NCBI RefSeq assembly: GCF_020991275.1
Contig: NZ_JAJLQY010000005.1
Location: 434,001 to 498,000, forward strand
Origin: Actinocorallia sp. API 0066
Lineage (GTDB): Bacteria; Actinomycetota; Actinomycetes; Streptosporangiales; Streptosporangiaceae
Reading direction: 5' to 3'
Length of the DNA stretch: 64,000 nt
This document shows, in pieces, positions 1-7,513 of the stretch. The notes beneath the pieces are model-generated. The model did no database searches. It worked only from the letters and a program-made list of their open reading frames with translations, and was not told the DNA's origin. Numbering within the stretch: the stretch's first letter is position 1; each line of letters starts with the position of its first letter. The translations under genes and the position numbers were made by a program.

Positions 1-1243
1 CATACCGAAACGTCGGCGACCGCTCCCCCACATGCGCGAGCGCCACCCGCCAACCACGCCCCGGCTGTGCTCGATCAGCCCGGGAGCGGACGCTTGGCAG
101 CTCCCGACTTCGTTGGGAGCGCCCGTCTCCGGGCTGTGCTCGATCGGCCCGGAGGCGGGCGCCTGGCAACTCCCGACTTCGTCGGGAGCGCCCGCCCCCT
201 GGCTGTGCCCGATCGGCCCAGGGCCAGGGCAGCGTGGGGAGCGCCGGGTGGGCCCGCTCGAACGTCAGCCCGTTGGCCAGCCGGACCGCCGTCTCCACCG
301 AGCCGCCGATCCGGTGCAGCAGCCGCCGCGCCTGCTCCAGCACGAACAGGTCGAGGTACTCCTGGCCTGTCTCCTCACCTTCCCTCCGTTCCAGCCGCCA
401 CCGCGCACGCACCCCGTCGACCCGTTCGTCCAGCCGCGTGAGCGTCGCGGTCTGGGCGGACGGCAGGTGCAGCGAGTTCTCGATCGCGTCCGCCAGCACC
501 CGCAGCCGCGCCGCCTGGTAGACGATCGCCTCGTGCACCTCGGGCGGCGGGTCCTTCATGCCCTTCTGGAGGGTGTGCAGGGTGACCGCCGAGTGCAGGA
601 CCCGGACGAGGGCGTCGATGAGGCGCTCCCGGCGCAGGCCGCGTTCGGTCGGGCGGGTCAGCTCCAGCGCGGCGCGCGCCTCGGCGAACTCGCGGGCGGC
701 CCGCTCCCGCAGGTCGTCGCCGCCGCCCGGCTCCTCCAGCAGCGCGGCGGTGGCCCGTGCCGCGTCGGCGACGGTGGCCCGCAACTGCCGCTGCACCCTG
801 CGGCGGAACGGCAGCAGCATCAGCAGCGCCATCCACAGCGCGCCCAGCCCGACCGCGGGCACCAGGTGGGAGAGGTCCTGCCCGCCCGGCTGGGTCGCGG
901 CGACGAGCACCGTGAGCGGCCCGGTGATGCCGATCCACGGGACCACCGCGCCCACCGCCGCCACCCAGGGCACCACCAGCACCGCCCACCACAGGTGCGC
1001 CGAGACCGCCACCCCGGCCGCCGCGCAGACGACGATCACCGCGAACGTCGCCCAGACCCGGCGCGCCGGAAGGGTGTAGGGGCCCTTCGGCACCGCGAGC
1101 GCCAGCAGGTAGGCGCCGAGCCCCACCCAGGCGCCCTCGGCGTAGTCCCCGGTCAGGGCGCCGACGACGAGGGGAAGGCCGACACCGACCGCCCCGGTCA
1201 GCCCGTAGTCGGCCGACGCGCTCCGCCTGAGCCGCCCCCACAC
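1..1243 (-). CDS. FUSC-like/aromatic-acid-exporter-type membrane protein, 3' end outside window
   Basis: The minus-strand frame opens at a GTG at 1243 and stays open to the window edge (about 414 codons, no stop). The N-terminal 130 or so residues form several hydrophobic segments (for example GLPLVVGAL, VIVVCAAAGVAV, LWMALLMLLPF). A long Arg/Glu/Ala-rich helical cytoplasmic region follows. This two-part plan resembles FUSC/ArAE-type putative exporters; the substrate is unknown. The last 80 or so residues contain a 23-residue repeat (69-bp DNA repeat at 63–240), rich in Arg and in rare CGA/AGT codons, so the genuine C-terminus may lie earlier. No strong ribosome binding site is visible, and upstream the frame closes at 1270, so GTG 1243 is the only sensible start. 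It lies 35 bp downstream of the SixA-like gene and may be co-transcribed with it. Confidence 0.6.
   Translation of the reverse strand, partial: MWGRLRRSASADYGLTGAVGVGLPLVVGALTGDYAEGAWVGLGAYLLALAVPKGPYTLPARRVWATFAVIVVCAAAGVAVSAHLWWAVLVVPWVAAVGAVVPWIGITGPLTVLVAATQPGGQDLSHLVPAVGLGALWMALLMLLPFRRRVQRQLRATVADAARATAALLEEPGGGDDLRERAAREFAEARAALELTRPTERGLRRERLIDALVRVLHSAVTLHTLQKGMKDPPPEVHEAIVYQAARLRVLADAIENSLHLPSAQTATLTRLDERVDGVRARWRLERREGEETGQEYLDLFVLEQARRLLHRIGGSVETAVRLANGLTFERAHPALPTLPWPWADRAQPGGGRSRRSRELPGARLRADRAQPGDGRSQRSRELPSVRSRADRAQPGRGWRVALAHVGERSPTFRY
63..240. repeat. 69-bp tandem repeat, about 2.5 copies
   Basis: The motif ggctgtgctcgatc recurs at 63, 132 and 201 (there as ggctgtgcccgatc), an exact 69-bp period. 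Each unit contains an inverted repeat around a ttc loop (ctcccgac-ttc-gtcgggag in copy 2). Because 69 is a multiple of 3, the repeat keeps the minus-strand frame open and encodes a 23-residue Arg-rich repeat. Confidence 0.85.
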
Positions 1244-1278
1244 ATGATCATTGTGCGTGAGCGGACCTCAACGGCGGG

Positions 1279-1746
1279 TCATCGCAGGGTCTTGGGCGTC
1301 CGGTAGGACAGCAGGCTGCCGCCGTGCGACTCCCATCCCGCCAGCTCCACCACGCCGAGCGCGCAGGTGGGGAACTCCGCGACGGGCTCGTTGCCGGTGA
1401 TGATGACGAGCTCGTGGACCGCCGGGTTGTGCCCGACGAGCAGGAGCGTGCCGACCTCCGCGGGGGTGATCTGCACGAGGGTGAGCAGGTCGTACCCGTC
1501 ACCGGTGTAGATGCCGCGCTCGAACGAGACGGGCACGTCGTCCAGGCCGAGGCCCTCCAGGGTCTGGCGGGTGCGCAGCGCCGTCGAGCACAGCACAAGA
1601 TCCGGGCGCAGGCCCTCGGCCCTGAGGTGCGCGCCCATCTCCGCGGTGTCACGCAGCCCGCGCTCGGCCAGCGGGCGTTCGTGGTCGGCGAGCCCGAAGC
1701 CCGCCTCGGCCTTGGCGTGCCGCAACACCAGAAGCCGCTTGTTCAA
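1279..1746 (-). CDS. SixA-type histidine phosphatase (phosphoglycerate-mutase superfamily)
   Basis: The 155-residue protein starts LNKRLLVLRHAKAEAG, carrying the RHAK/RHG active-site motif of the histidine phosphatase superfamily (phospho-accepting His). The second catalytic region LLLVGHNPAVHEL supplies the distal His. Length matches SixA-type phosphohistidine or small phosphoester phosphatases. The TTG start at 1746 sits at the expected N-terminus and overlaps the TGA of the upstream 30-codon ORF (TTGA), so translation is probably coupled. AGGT 6–9 bases upstream may serve as ribosome binding site. The physiological substrate cannot be read from sequence. The neighbour upstream is hppA, as in related actinobacteria. 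Confidence 0.82.
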   Translation of the reverse strand: MNKRLLVLRHAKAEAGFGLADHERPLAERGLRDTAEMGAHLRAEGLRPDLVLCSTALRTRQTLEGLGLDDVPVSFERGIYTGDGYDLLTLVQITPAEVGTLLLVGHNPAVHELVIITGNEPVAEFPTCALGVVELAGWESHGGSLLSYRTPKTLR

Positions 1747-1835
1747 GGCGCGACCTGCGCCGCGAGTATCCACAGCACGACCATGATCAGGAGCATCGCA
1801 CCGAAGATCAGCGCGAATCCTTTGGCACCACTCAT
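1743..1835 (-). CDS. 30-residue single-pass membrane peptide coupled to the SixA-like gene
   Basis: ATG at 1835 opens a 30-codon ORF: a short polar start (MSGAKG), then one hydrophobic stretch from about residue 8 to 26 (FALIFGAMLLIMVVLWILAA). The TGA stop (1745–1743) overlaps the TTG start of the phosphatase gene by two bases (TTGA). The composition is that of a real transmembrane helix, and the coupling to the next gene argues for translation. No function is recognised. It could be a small membrane anchor or regulator. Ribosome-binding-site support is weak (ctgggg before the start). Confidence 0.55.
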   Translation of the reverse strand: MSGAKGFALIFGAMLLIMVVLWILAAQVAP

Positions 1836-1901
1836 GGGCCCCAGCGTAGACGGCGCGCGGCACACTTCGGCACGGGCTGTGGATAACTCCGGGAACCCCC
1901 G
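1836..1901. other. Short gap with a DnaA-box-like 9-mer
   Basis: Between the hppA stop and the 30-codon ORF lies a perfect TTATCCACA on the minus strand (1878–1886). See the finding on scattered DnaA-type boxes. Confidence 0.4.
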
Positions 1902-4178
1902 TCAACCGGGCGTCGCGGCGTCCGCCGGGTCGGCCGCCGGGTCCACCCTGCGGCGCCGCGACACCGCCACCGAGCCCGCGACGACGGCGACCACGACGAC
2001 CGTCAGCGCGACCCGCAGCACCGTGTTCCCGGCATGCGCGACAACGGCCGGGGCGAGCAGCAGGGACACCAGGTTCATCACCTTGAGCAGCGGGTTGATG
2101 GCCGGGCCCGCGGTGTCCTTGAACGGATCGCCGACCGTGTCGCCGATGACCGTCGCGGCGTGCGCGGGCGACCCCTTGCCGCCGAGCCGCCCCTGTTCGA
2201 CGAGCTTCTTCGCGTTGTCCCAGGCGCCGCCCGAGTTCGCGAGGAAGACCGCCATGAGGGCGCCGCAGGCGATCGCGCCCGCCAGGAACGCCCCCAGCGG
2301 GGCGTAGCCGAGCGCGAAGCCGACCGCCACAGGGGTGAGGATCGCCAGCAGTCCCGGCGTGGCCAGCTCGCGCTGGGCGTCTCGGGTACACAGGTCCACG
2401 ACACGGCCGTAGTCCGGTTTCTCCGAGTAGTCCATGATCCCCGGCCTTGTGCGGAACTGTCGGCGCACCTCCAGGACGACCCGCGCCGCCGCCCTGCCCA
2501 CCGCCCGGATCGCCAGGCCGGAGAACAGGAACACCACACACGCGCCGATGAGCAGGCCGATGAGCACGTTCGGCTGGTCCACCGAGAGGGAGAACTCGGT
2601 GAAAACCGGGCCGATCGCCCGGCGTGCGCTCTCGTCGGCCTCGGCGAGCGACTCCTCGACCGTCGCCCGGAACGAGCCGAAAAGCGCGGTAGCCGCCAGG
2701 ACGGCCGTGGCGATCGCGATGCCCTTGGTGATCGCCTTTGTGGTGTTGCCGACGGCGTCCAGGCGCTCCAGCACCTCCGCCGCGTCGCCCCGGACGTCGC
2801 CCGACATCTCCGCGATGCCCTGGGCGTTGTCCGAGACCGGACCGAACGTGTCCATCGAGACGATCACGCCGACCGTGGTGAGCAGGCCCGTCCCGGCCAG
2901 CGCCACCGCGAACAGGGCCACCGAGGTGTTCCCCGCGCCCAGCAGGAACGCCCCGTAGATCGCCCCCGCGATGAGCAGCGTCGAGTACACCGCCGACTCC
3001 AGGCCGAGCGCCACCCCGGCGAGGATCACCGTGGCCGGGCCGGTGCGGGCGCTGTCCGTCACCTCCTCCACCGGGGCCCGGCCGGTCTCGGTGAAGTAGC
3101 CGGTGAGCAGTTGGATCGCCGCCGCGAGCACGATGCCGATGAGCACCGCGCCGACCGCGACCACCCGCGGGTCGGCCGCCACGTCCGCGCCGCCGTCCAG
3201 CTCCGCGAAGGACGACGGCAGGTACAGCACGGCCGCGATGACGACGCCCAGCGCGGACACCACCGCCGAGACCAGAAAGCCCCGGTTGATCGCGCTCATG
3301 CCCGATCTGTCCCAGGGCCGTGGCGCCACCGCGAAGATCCCGACCACCGCGGTGACGATCCCGACCATCGGGACGATCAGCGGGAAGACCAGGCCCTGCG
3401 CGCCGAACGCGACGGTGCCGAGGATCAGCGCGGCCACGAGCGTCACCGCGTAGGACTCGAACAGGTCGGCGGCCATGCCCGCGCAGTCGCCCACGTTGTC
3501 CCCGACGTTGTCGGCGATCGTGGCGGCGTTGCGCGGGTCGTCCTCGGGAATGCCCTGCTCGACCTTGCCGACGAGGTCCGCGCCGACGTCCGCCGCCTTG
3601 GTGAAGATCCCGCCGCCGACCCGCATGAACATCGCCAGCAGCGCCGCGCCGAACCCGAAGCCCTCAAGGACGCCCGGCGCCTGGCCCCGGTAGGCGAGCA
3701 CCACGACGGCAGCGCCGAGCAGGCCGAGGCCGACCGTGAGCATGCCCGCGACGCCGCCCGTGCGGAACGCGATCCGCATCGCGTCCTTCTCGCCCGTCTC
3801 GCGGGCCGCAGCGGCCACCCGGACGTTCCCGCGCACCGCGAGCCACATTCCGGCGAAGCCCGTCGCGCCGGAGAACACAGCGCCGAGGACAAAGAAGACA
3901 GATCTGCCGATCCGCGACCCGGTGCTCTCGGCGGGCAGGAGCAGCAGGAGAAAGGGGATCAACACCACAAAGACCGCGACCGCCGTGAACTGGCGGCGCA
4001 GATAGGCCGCGGCCCCCACCTGGACGGCCTCCGCGATCTCCCGCATCCGCGCCGTGCCCTGGCCCGCCGCGAGCACCTGCCGGACGAGCACCCCCGCGAC
4101 GCCGAGGGCGAGCAGCGCCACCACCGCCACGGCGCCGACGACAAGAAGATCTCCGTCTGAGATTTCCGTCTCACCCAT
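1902..4178 (-). CDS. hppA: K+-independent proton-pumping membrane pyrophosphatase
   Basis: HppA couples PPi hydrolysis to H+ transport across the membrane. The 758-residue protein shows many membrane helices and the signature DVGADLVGKVE, followed by the acidic PPi/Mg site EDDPRNAATIADNVGDNVGD. The second acidic site is DNAKKLVEQG with IGDTVGDPFKDT near the C-terminus. The diagnostic segment GNTTKAITKG carries Lys (not Ala) and Thr, which in this family marks the K+-independent H+-PPase class. ATG 4178 is preceded by a G-rich run (gggggg, about 9 bases upstream); an in-frame GTG directly before it is the alternative. It follows the bldG–anti-sigma pair, as in S. coelicolor, but a strong terminator separates them. 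Confidence 0.97.
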   Translation of the reverse strand: MGETEISDGDLLVVGAVAVVALLALGVAGVLVRQVLAAGQGTARMREIAEAVQVGAAAYLRRQFTAVAVFVVLIPFLLLLLPAESTGSRIGRSVFFVLGAVFSGATGFAGMWLAVRGNVRVAAAARETGEKDAMRIAFRTGGVAGMLTVGLGLLGAAVVVLAYRGQAPGVLEGFGFGAALLAMFMRVGGGIFTKAADVGADLVGKVEQGIPEDDPRNAATIADNVGDNVGDCAGMAADLFESYAVTLVAALILGTVAFGAQGLVFPLIVPMVGIVTAVVGIFAVAPRPWDRSGMSAINRGFLVSAVVSALGVVIAAVLYLPSSFAELDGGADVAADPRVVAVGAVLIGIVLAAAIQLLTGYFTETGRAPVEEVTDSARTGPATVILAGVALGLESAVYSTLLIAGAIYGAFLLGAGNTSVALFAVALAGTGLLTTVGVIVSMDTFGPVSDNAQGIAEMSGDVRGDAAEVLERLDAVGNTTKAITKGIAIATAVLAATALFGSFRATVEESLAEADESARRAIGPVFTEFSLSVDQPNVLIGLLIGACVVFLFSGLAIRAVGRAAARVVLEVRRQFRTRPGIMDYSEKPDYGRVVDLCTRDAQRELATPGLLAILTPVAVGFALGYAPLGAFLAGAIACGALMAVFLANSGGAWDNAKKLVEQGRLGGKGSPAHAATVIGDTVGDPFKDTAGPAINPLLKVMNLVSLLLAPAVVAHAGNTVLRVALTVVVVAVVAGSVAVSRRRRVDPAADPADAATPG

Positions 4179-4256
4179 CACAACCCCCCGGCGCTTTACC
4201 CCACTTTCTCCGGGATGGTGATCGGGACTTTCTCCCGACAAACACGACTAAAAGCG

Positions 4257-4304
4257 AAAAGGCCCCATAGTTGCGCGGTCGCACCTCGCACTACGGGGCC
4301 TTTT
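4257..4304. terminator. Bidirectional-type terminator between the anti-sigma gene and hppA
   Basis: aaaaggccccatagt (4257–4271) pairs with actacggggcctttt (4290–4304), 15 bp with one mismatch and an 18-base loop. A-tract and T-tract flank it on both sides. It lies just past the anti-sigma stop (4318). Confidence 0.85.
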
Positions 4305-4317
4305 CCTGCTGATGGGT

Positions 4318-4686
4318 TCAGCGCGCGGGCCAGCTCATGGTGAGCGTCGTCCCCTCCGCGGAGGAGGCGATCTCCAGTTCGTCGGCGAGCCCCTTGATGA
4401 CGGCCATGCTCAGGCCGTCCTCCTCCGCCGGCGCGGCCTGCGCCCGGTCGCTGACGGCGACCGAGAACCGGCCACCGCCCTCGGTCAGGGCCAGCCGGAC
4501 GGGCTCCTCGGGGCAGTGCTTCTGGTGCGCCTCCACCGCACGCGAGCACGCCTCACCGACCGCCAGGCGCACCTCGTCCAGCAGCGGCTCAGCGACCCCG
4601 GAGCGCACCGCGACGGCCCTGGTGACCATGCGCGCCGTGCGCACATGGATCGGGAGCGCGCTGAACGCGACTTCGACGGTGGCCAC
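4318..4686 (-). CDS. RsbW/SpoIIAB-type anti-sigma factor kinase, BldG partner
   Basis: The 122-residue protein has the GHKL/HATPase fold of anti-sigma kinases: an N-box-like stretch LAVGEACSRAVEAH and a G1-like box EEDGLSMAVIKGLADEL, ending with GTTLTMSWP. The usual Asn of the N-box is replaced, as I recall for proteins of the BldG-linked group, so kinase activity is uncertain. It starts 5 bp after the bldG stop, hence an operon. By analogy with S. coelicolor SCO3548 it should bind BldG and an unknown sigma factor; that is inference. Confidence 0.88.
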   Translation of the reverse strand: MATVEVAFSALPIHVRTARMVTRAVAVRSGVAEPLLDEVRLAVGEACSRAVEAHQKHCPEEPVRLALTEGGGRFSVAVSDRAQAAPAEEDGLSMAVIKGLADELEIASSAEGTTLTMSWPAR

Positions 4687-4691
4687 GACGG

Positions 4692-5045
4692 CTACTTCGC
4701 GCCCTTGCGCTTCTCCCGCGCCTCGTCGATCGAGTCGTGGATGCCGAAGACCTTCGTCAGCCCGGTGATCCGGAAGATCTTGAGAATCCGCTCCTGCGTG
4801 CAGACCAGCTCCAGGGAGCCGTCGTGCGCGCGCACCCGCTTCAGCCCGCCGACGAGCACACCGAGACCCGTGGAGTCGAGGAACTCGACCTTCTCCATGT
4901 CGACGAGAAGGTGGAACTTACCCTTGTTGACAAGATCGATGAGCTTCTCCCGGAGCTTCGGCGCCGTGTAGACGTCGATCTCTCCCTCCACGTTGATGAC
5001 GGTGATGCCGTCGTCACTCGTGTAGTCGGTCACCTTCAGGTCCAC
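4692..5045 (-). CDS. bldG: BldG-type anti-anti-sigma factor (STAS domain)
   Basis: A STAS-domain switch protein of 117 residues. It carries [15 protein letters not shown] near the N-terminus and the phosphorylation motif [20 protein letters not shown], whose Ser is the regulatory site. The [16 protein letters not shown] stretch is essentially that of Streptomyces BldG, which controls aerial mycelium and antibiotic production. It is the first gene of the operon, divergent from the helicase. The BldG-like Ser and the partner kinase gene suggest a working phospho-switch. Confidence 0.95.
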   Translation of the reverse strand: MDLKVTDYTSDDGITVINVEGEIDVYTAPKLREKLIDLVNKGKFHLLVDMEKVEFLDSTGLGVLVGGLKRVRAHDGSLELVCTQERILKIFRITGLTKVFGIHDSIDEAREKRKGAK

Positions 5046-5241
5046 GGAACCTCCAGCGCATTTGCCGCAATGTAAGCAATGTCATCGGACGTTGCAGCGT
5101 TCGCCCGTCGAAATTCAACCACGCTCCAGCGCCGTGTTCACACGAAATCCTCTGTTCGCGCGGTCTGACCTGCCGATCACGGGGCTTTGGGGGTGTCGGA
5201 GCGTTCTCCTCTCCCTTCCCACGGTGTCAGACTGGAAACCT
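5046..5241. promoter_or_regulatory. Divergent promoter region of bldG and the helicase gene
   Basis: About 195 bp with visibly lower GC than the genes on either side. The long frame upstream of the helicase start here has low third-position GC and is not convincing coding sequence. No operator was recognised. Confidence 0.5.
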
Positions 5242-7482
5242 GTGTCAGCGCATCATCTTCTCGACGTCCTGCGGAGCGACCCCCGGCGCCGCGGGCGGCT
5301 GACCCATGTCCAGACCGTGCCCGCCCGACCGGCCCGCACGGCGCCCTGGCCCGCGTGGATCCCCGCCTCCGTGGTGTCGGCCCTCGACGTCCCCGGGCTG
5401 TGGACGCACCAGGCCGAGGCCGCGTCCCTGGCCCACGAGGGCGCGTCCGTGATCGTCGCCACCGGCACCGCGTCAGGCAAGTCACTCGCCTACCTGCTGC
5501 CCGCCCTCACCGCCGCCTTCGACGGCGACACCACCCTCTACCTGGCCCCCACCAAAGCCCTGGCACACGACCAGCTACGCACGATCGAGGGGTTCGGCCT
5601 CCCTTCCGTCCAGGCGGCGACCTACGACGGCGACACGCCGGGTGAGGCGCGGGACTGGATCAGGCGGCACGCGAACATCGTCCTGACCAACCCGGACATG
5701 CTGCACTACTCGCTGCTGCCCTACCACTCCCGATGGTCCTCCTTCCTGCGGCGGCTGCGCCACGTCGTCATCGACGAGGCCCACGGGTACCGGGGCGTGT
5801 TCGGCTCCCACGTGGCCCAGATCGTCCGGCGGCTCCGGCGGGTCTGCGCCCGCTACGGCTCCTCCCCCGCGTTCGTGCTGGCCTCCGCGACGGTCTCCGA
5901 CCCCGCCGCGTCCGCGTCCGTCCTCACCGGGCTGCCGGTGACCGCCGTCACCGCCGACGGCTCCCCGCGCGGCGCGATGACCTTCGCGCTGTGGGAGCCC
6001 CCGCTCGTCGAGGGCGACGTGCGGCGGCCCGCGCCCGCCGAGACCGCCGACCTGCTCGCCGACCTCGTCGCGGCCGGCGCCCAGACGCTCGCGTTCGTCC
6101 GGTCGCGGCGCGGCGTCGAGACCGTCTCGCTCACCGCCAAACACGCCCTGGCCGAGGCGGCGCCCGAACTCGCCGAACGCGTCGCCGCCTACCGGGGCGG
6201 CTACCTGCCGGAGGAGCGCCGCGCGCTGGAAGCGGGCCTGCGGTCCCGCTCCCTGCTCGGCCTGGCCACCACCAACGCGCTGGAACTCGGCATCGACGTC
6301 TCAGGGCTGGACGCGGTGCTCGTCTGCGGCTGGCCCGGCACGCGCGCCTCCCTGTGGCAGCAGGCCGGCCGCGCCGGACGCGGCGGACAGGACGCGCTCG
6401 CCGTCCTCATCGCCCGCGACGACCCCCTGGACACCTATCTCGTCCATCACCCCTCCGCGATCTTCGGCGCCCCCGTCGAGGCGACCGTGCTGGACCCGGC
6501 CAACCCGTACGTCCTGGAACCGCACCTGTGCGCGGCGGCGGCCGAGCTGCCCCTCACTCCGGACGATCTCACGTTGTTCGGCCCGTCCGCTCCCCAGCTT
6601 GTGGATAACCTCGCGGCGCGCGGAGTGCTGCGCCGACGACCCGCCGGATGGTTCTGGACGCACCGGGAACGGCCCCAGGTCGACCTGCGCGGCTCGGGCC
6701 CGACCGTGATCCAGGTGGTGGAGGCGGCGACCGGGCGGCTGCTCGGCACCGTCGACGAGGCAGCCGCGCACAGCACCGTGCACGAGGGCGCCGTGTACGT
6801 CCACCAGGGCGAGACGTTTGTGGTGGACGTGCTCGATCTGGACGACTTTGTCGCGCTCGTCACCCCCGCGACGCCCGACCACACGACCGACGCCCGCTCC
6901 CTCACCGACATCCGGGTCCTGGAGGAGGAGCGCAAGACCGAGTGGTCACCGCACGCGAGCCTGCATTTCGGGACGGTCGAGGTACGCCGCCAGGTCGTCG
7001 CCTACCGGATGCGGCGCCGCGCCACCGGCGAGATCGTCGGCGAACACCCGCTGGATCTGCCCGAACGTGTCCTGCGCACCAAGGCCGTCTGGTGGACCCT
7101 CGCCCCCGAACTCCTCGCCGCCCACGACGACTTCGACGCCCCGGGCGCGGCGCACGCCGCCGAGCACGCCTCCATCGGCCTGCTCCCCCTGTTCGCGACC
7201 TGCGACCGCTGGGACATCGGCGGCGTCTCCACCGAACTCCACCCGGACACCTCGCGCCTCACCGTCTTCGTCTACGACGGCCACCCGGGCGGCGCCGGCT
7301 TCGCCGAACGCGCCCACGCCTCCGCCCGCCCCTGGCTCCAAGCCACCCTCGACGCCATCCGCGCCTGCCCCTGCGACCACGGCTGCCCCTCCTGCATCCA
7401 GTCCCCCAAATGCGGCAACAACAACGACCCCCTCTCCAAACCCGCCGCCCAAACCCTCCTCACCCACCTCCTCACCCCCTGA
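5242..7482 (+). CDS. DEAD/DEAH-box helicase of the YprA/MrfA type with DUF1998 zinc domain
   Basis: This is a superfamily 2 helicase of about 746 residues. Walker A-type motif ATGTASGKS, DEAH box VVIDEAHGYRG, helicase C-terminal motifs ATTNALELGIDVSGLDA and QQAGRAGRGG are all present. The C-terminus has the DUF1998 cysteine cluster CPCDHGCPSCIQSPKCG, which in Bacillus MrfA binds metal. Bacillus MrfA acts in mitomycin-type DNA damage repair; a repair role here is inference. GTG 5242 (just after ggaaacct) is preferred; GTG 5224 is an alternative, and the longer TTG frame from 5062 has non-coding codon use. The same helicase sits beside bldG in S. coelicolor and near the Tad locus in M. tuberculosis (Rv3649). 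It is convergent with the next gene, 31 bp apart. Confidence 0.93.
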   Translation: MSAHHLLDVLRSDPRRRGRLTHVQTVPARPARTAPWPAWIPASVVSALDVPGLWTHQAEAASLAHEGASVIVATGTASGKSLAYLLPALTAAFDGDTTLYLAPTKALAHDQLRTIEGFGLPSVQAATYDGDTPGEARDWIRRHANIVLTNPDMLHYSLLPYHSRWSSFLRRLRHVVIDEAHGYRGVFGSHVAQIVRRLRRVCARYGSSPAFVLASATVSDPAASASVLTGLPVTAVTADGSPRGAMTFALWEPPLVEGDVRRPAPAETADLLADLVAAGAQTLAFVRSRRGVETVSLTAKHALAEAAPELAERVAAYRGGYLPEERRALEAGLRSRSLLGLATTNALELGIDVSGLDAVLVCGWPGTRASLWQQAGRAGRGGQDALAVLIARDDPLDTYLVHHPSAIFGAPVEATVLDPANPYVLEPHLCAAAAELPLTPDDLTLFGPSAPQLVDNLAARGVLRRRPAGWFWTHRERPQVDLRGSGPTVIQVVEAATGRLLGTVDEAAAHSTVHEGAVYVHQGETFVVDVLDLDDFVALVTPATPDHTTDARSLTDIRVLEEERKTEWSPHASLHFGTVEVRRQVVAYRMRRRATGEIVGEHPLDLPERVLRTKAVWWTLAPELLAAHDDFDAPGAAHAAEHASIGLLPLFATCDRWDIGGVSTELHPDTSRLTVFVYDGHPGGAGFAERAHASARPWLQATLDAIRACPCDHGCPSCIQSPKCGNNNDPLSKPAAQTLLTHLLTP

Positions 7483-7513
7483 TCGGGCGCGGGGGCGTTG
7501 GGCTGTTCGGGGG

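Noticed and set aside
375-1241. 288-codon Arg/Gly-rich minus-strand frame
   Set aside because: The other minus frame from GTG 1243 encodes membrane helices and normal protein; this one is its high-GC shadow.
2034-4160. 708-codon plus-strand frame
   Set aside because: Antisense to hppA, with Arg/His/Asp-rich composition typical of shadows.
5062-5241. Longer N-terminus for the helicase from TTG 5062
   Set aside because: Low third-position GC and no ribosome binding site; domain homology begins after 5242.
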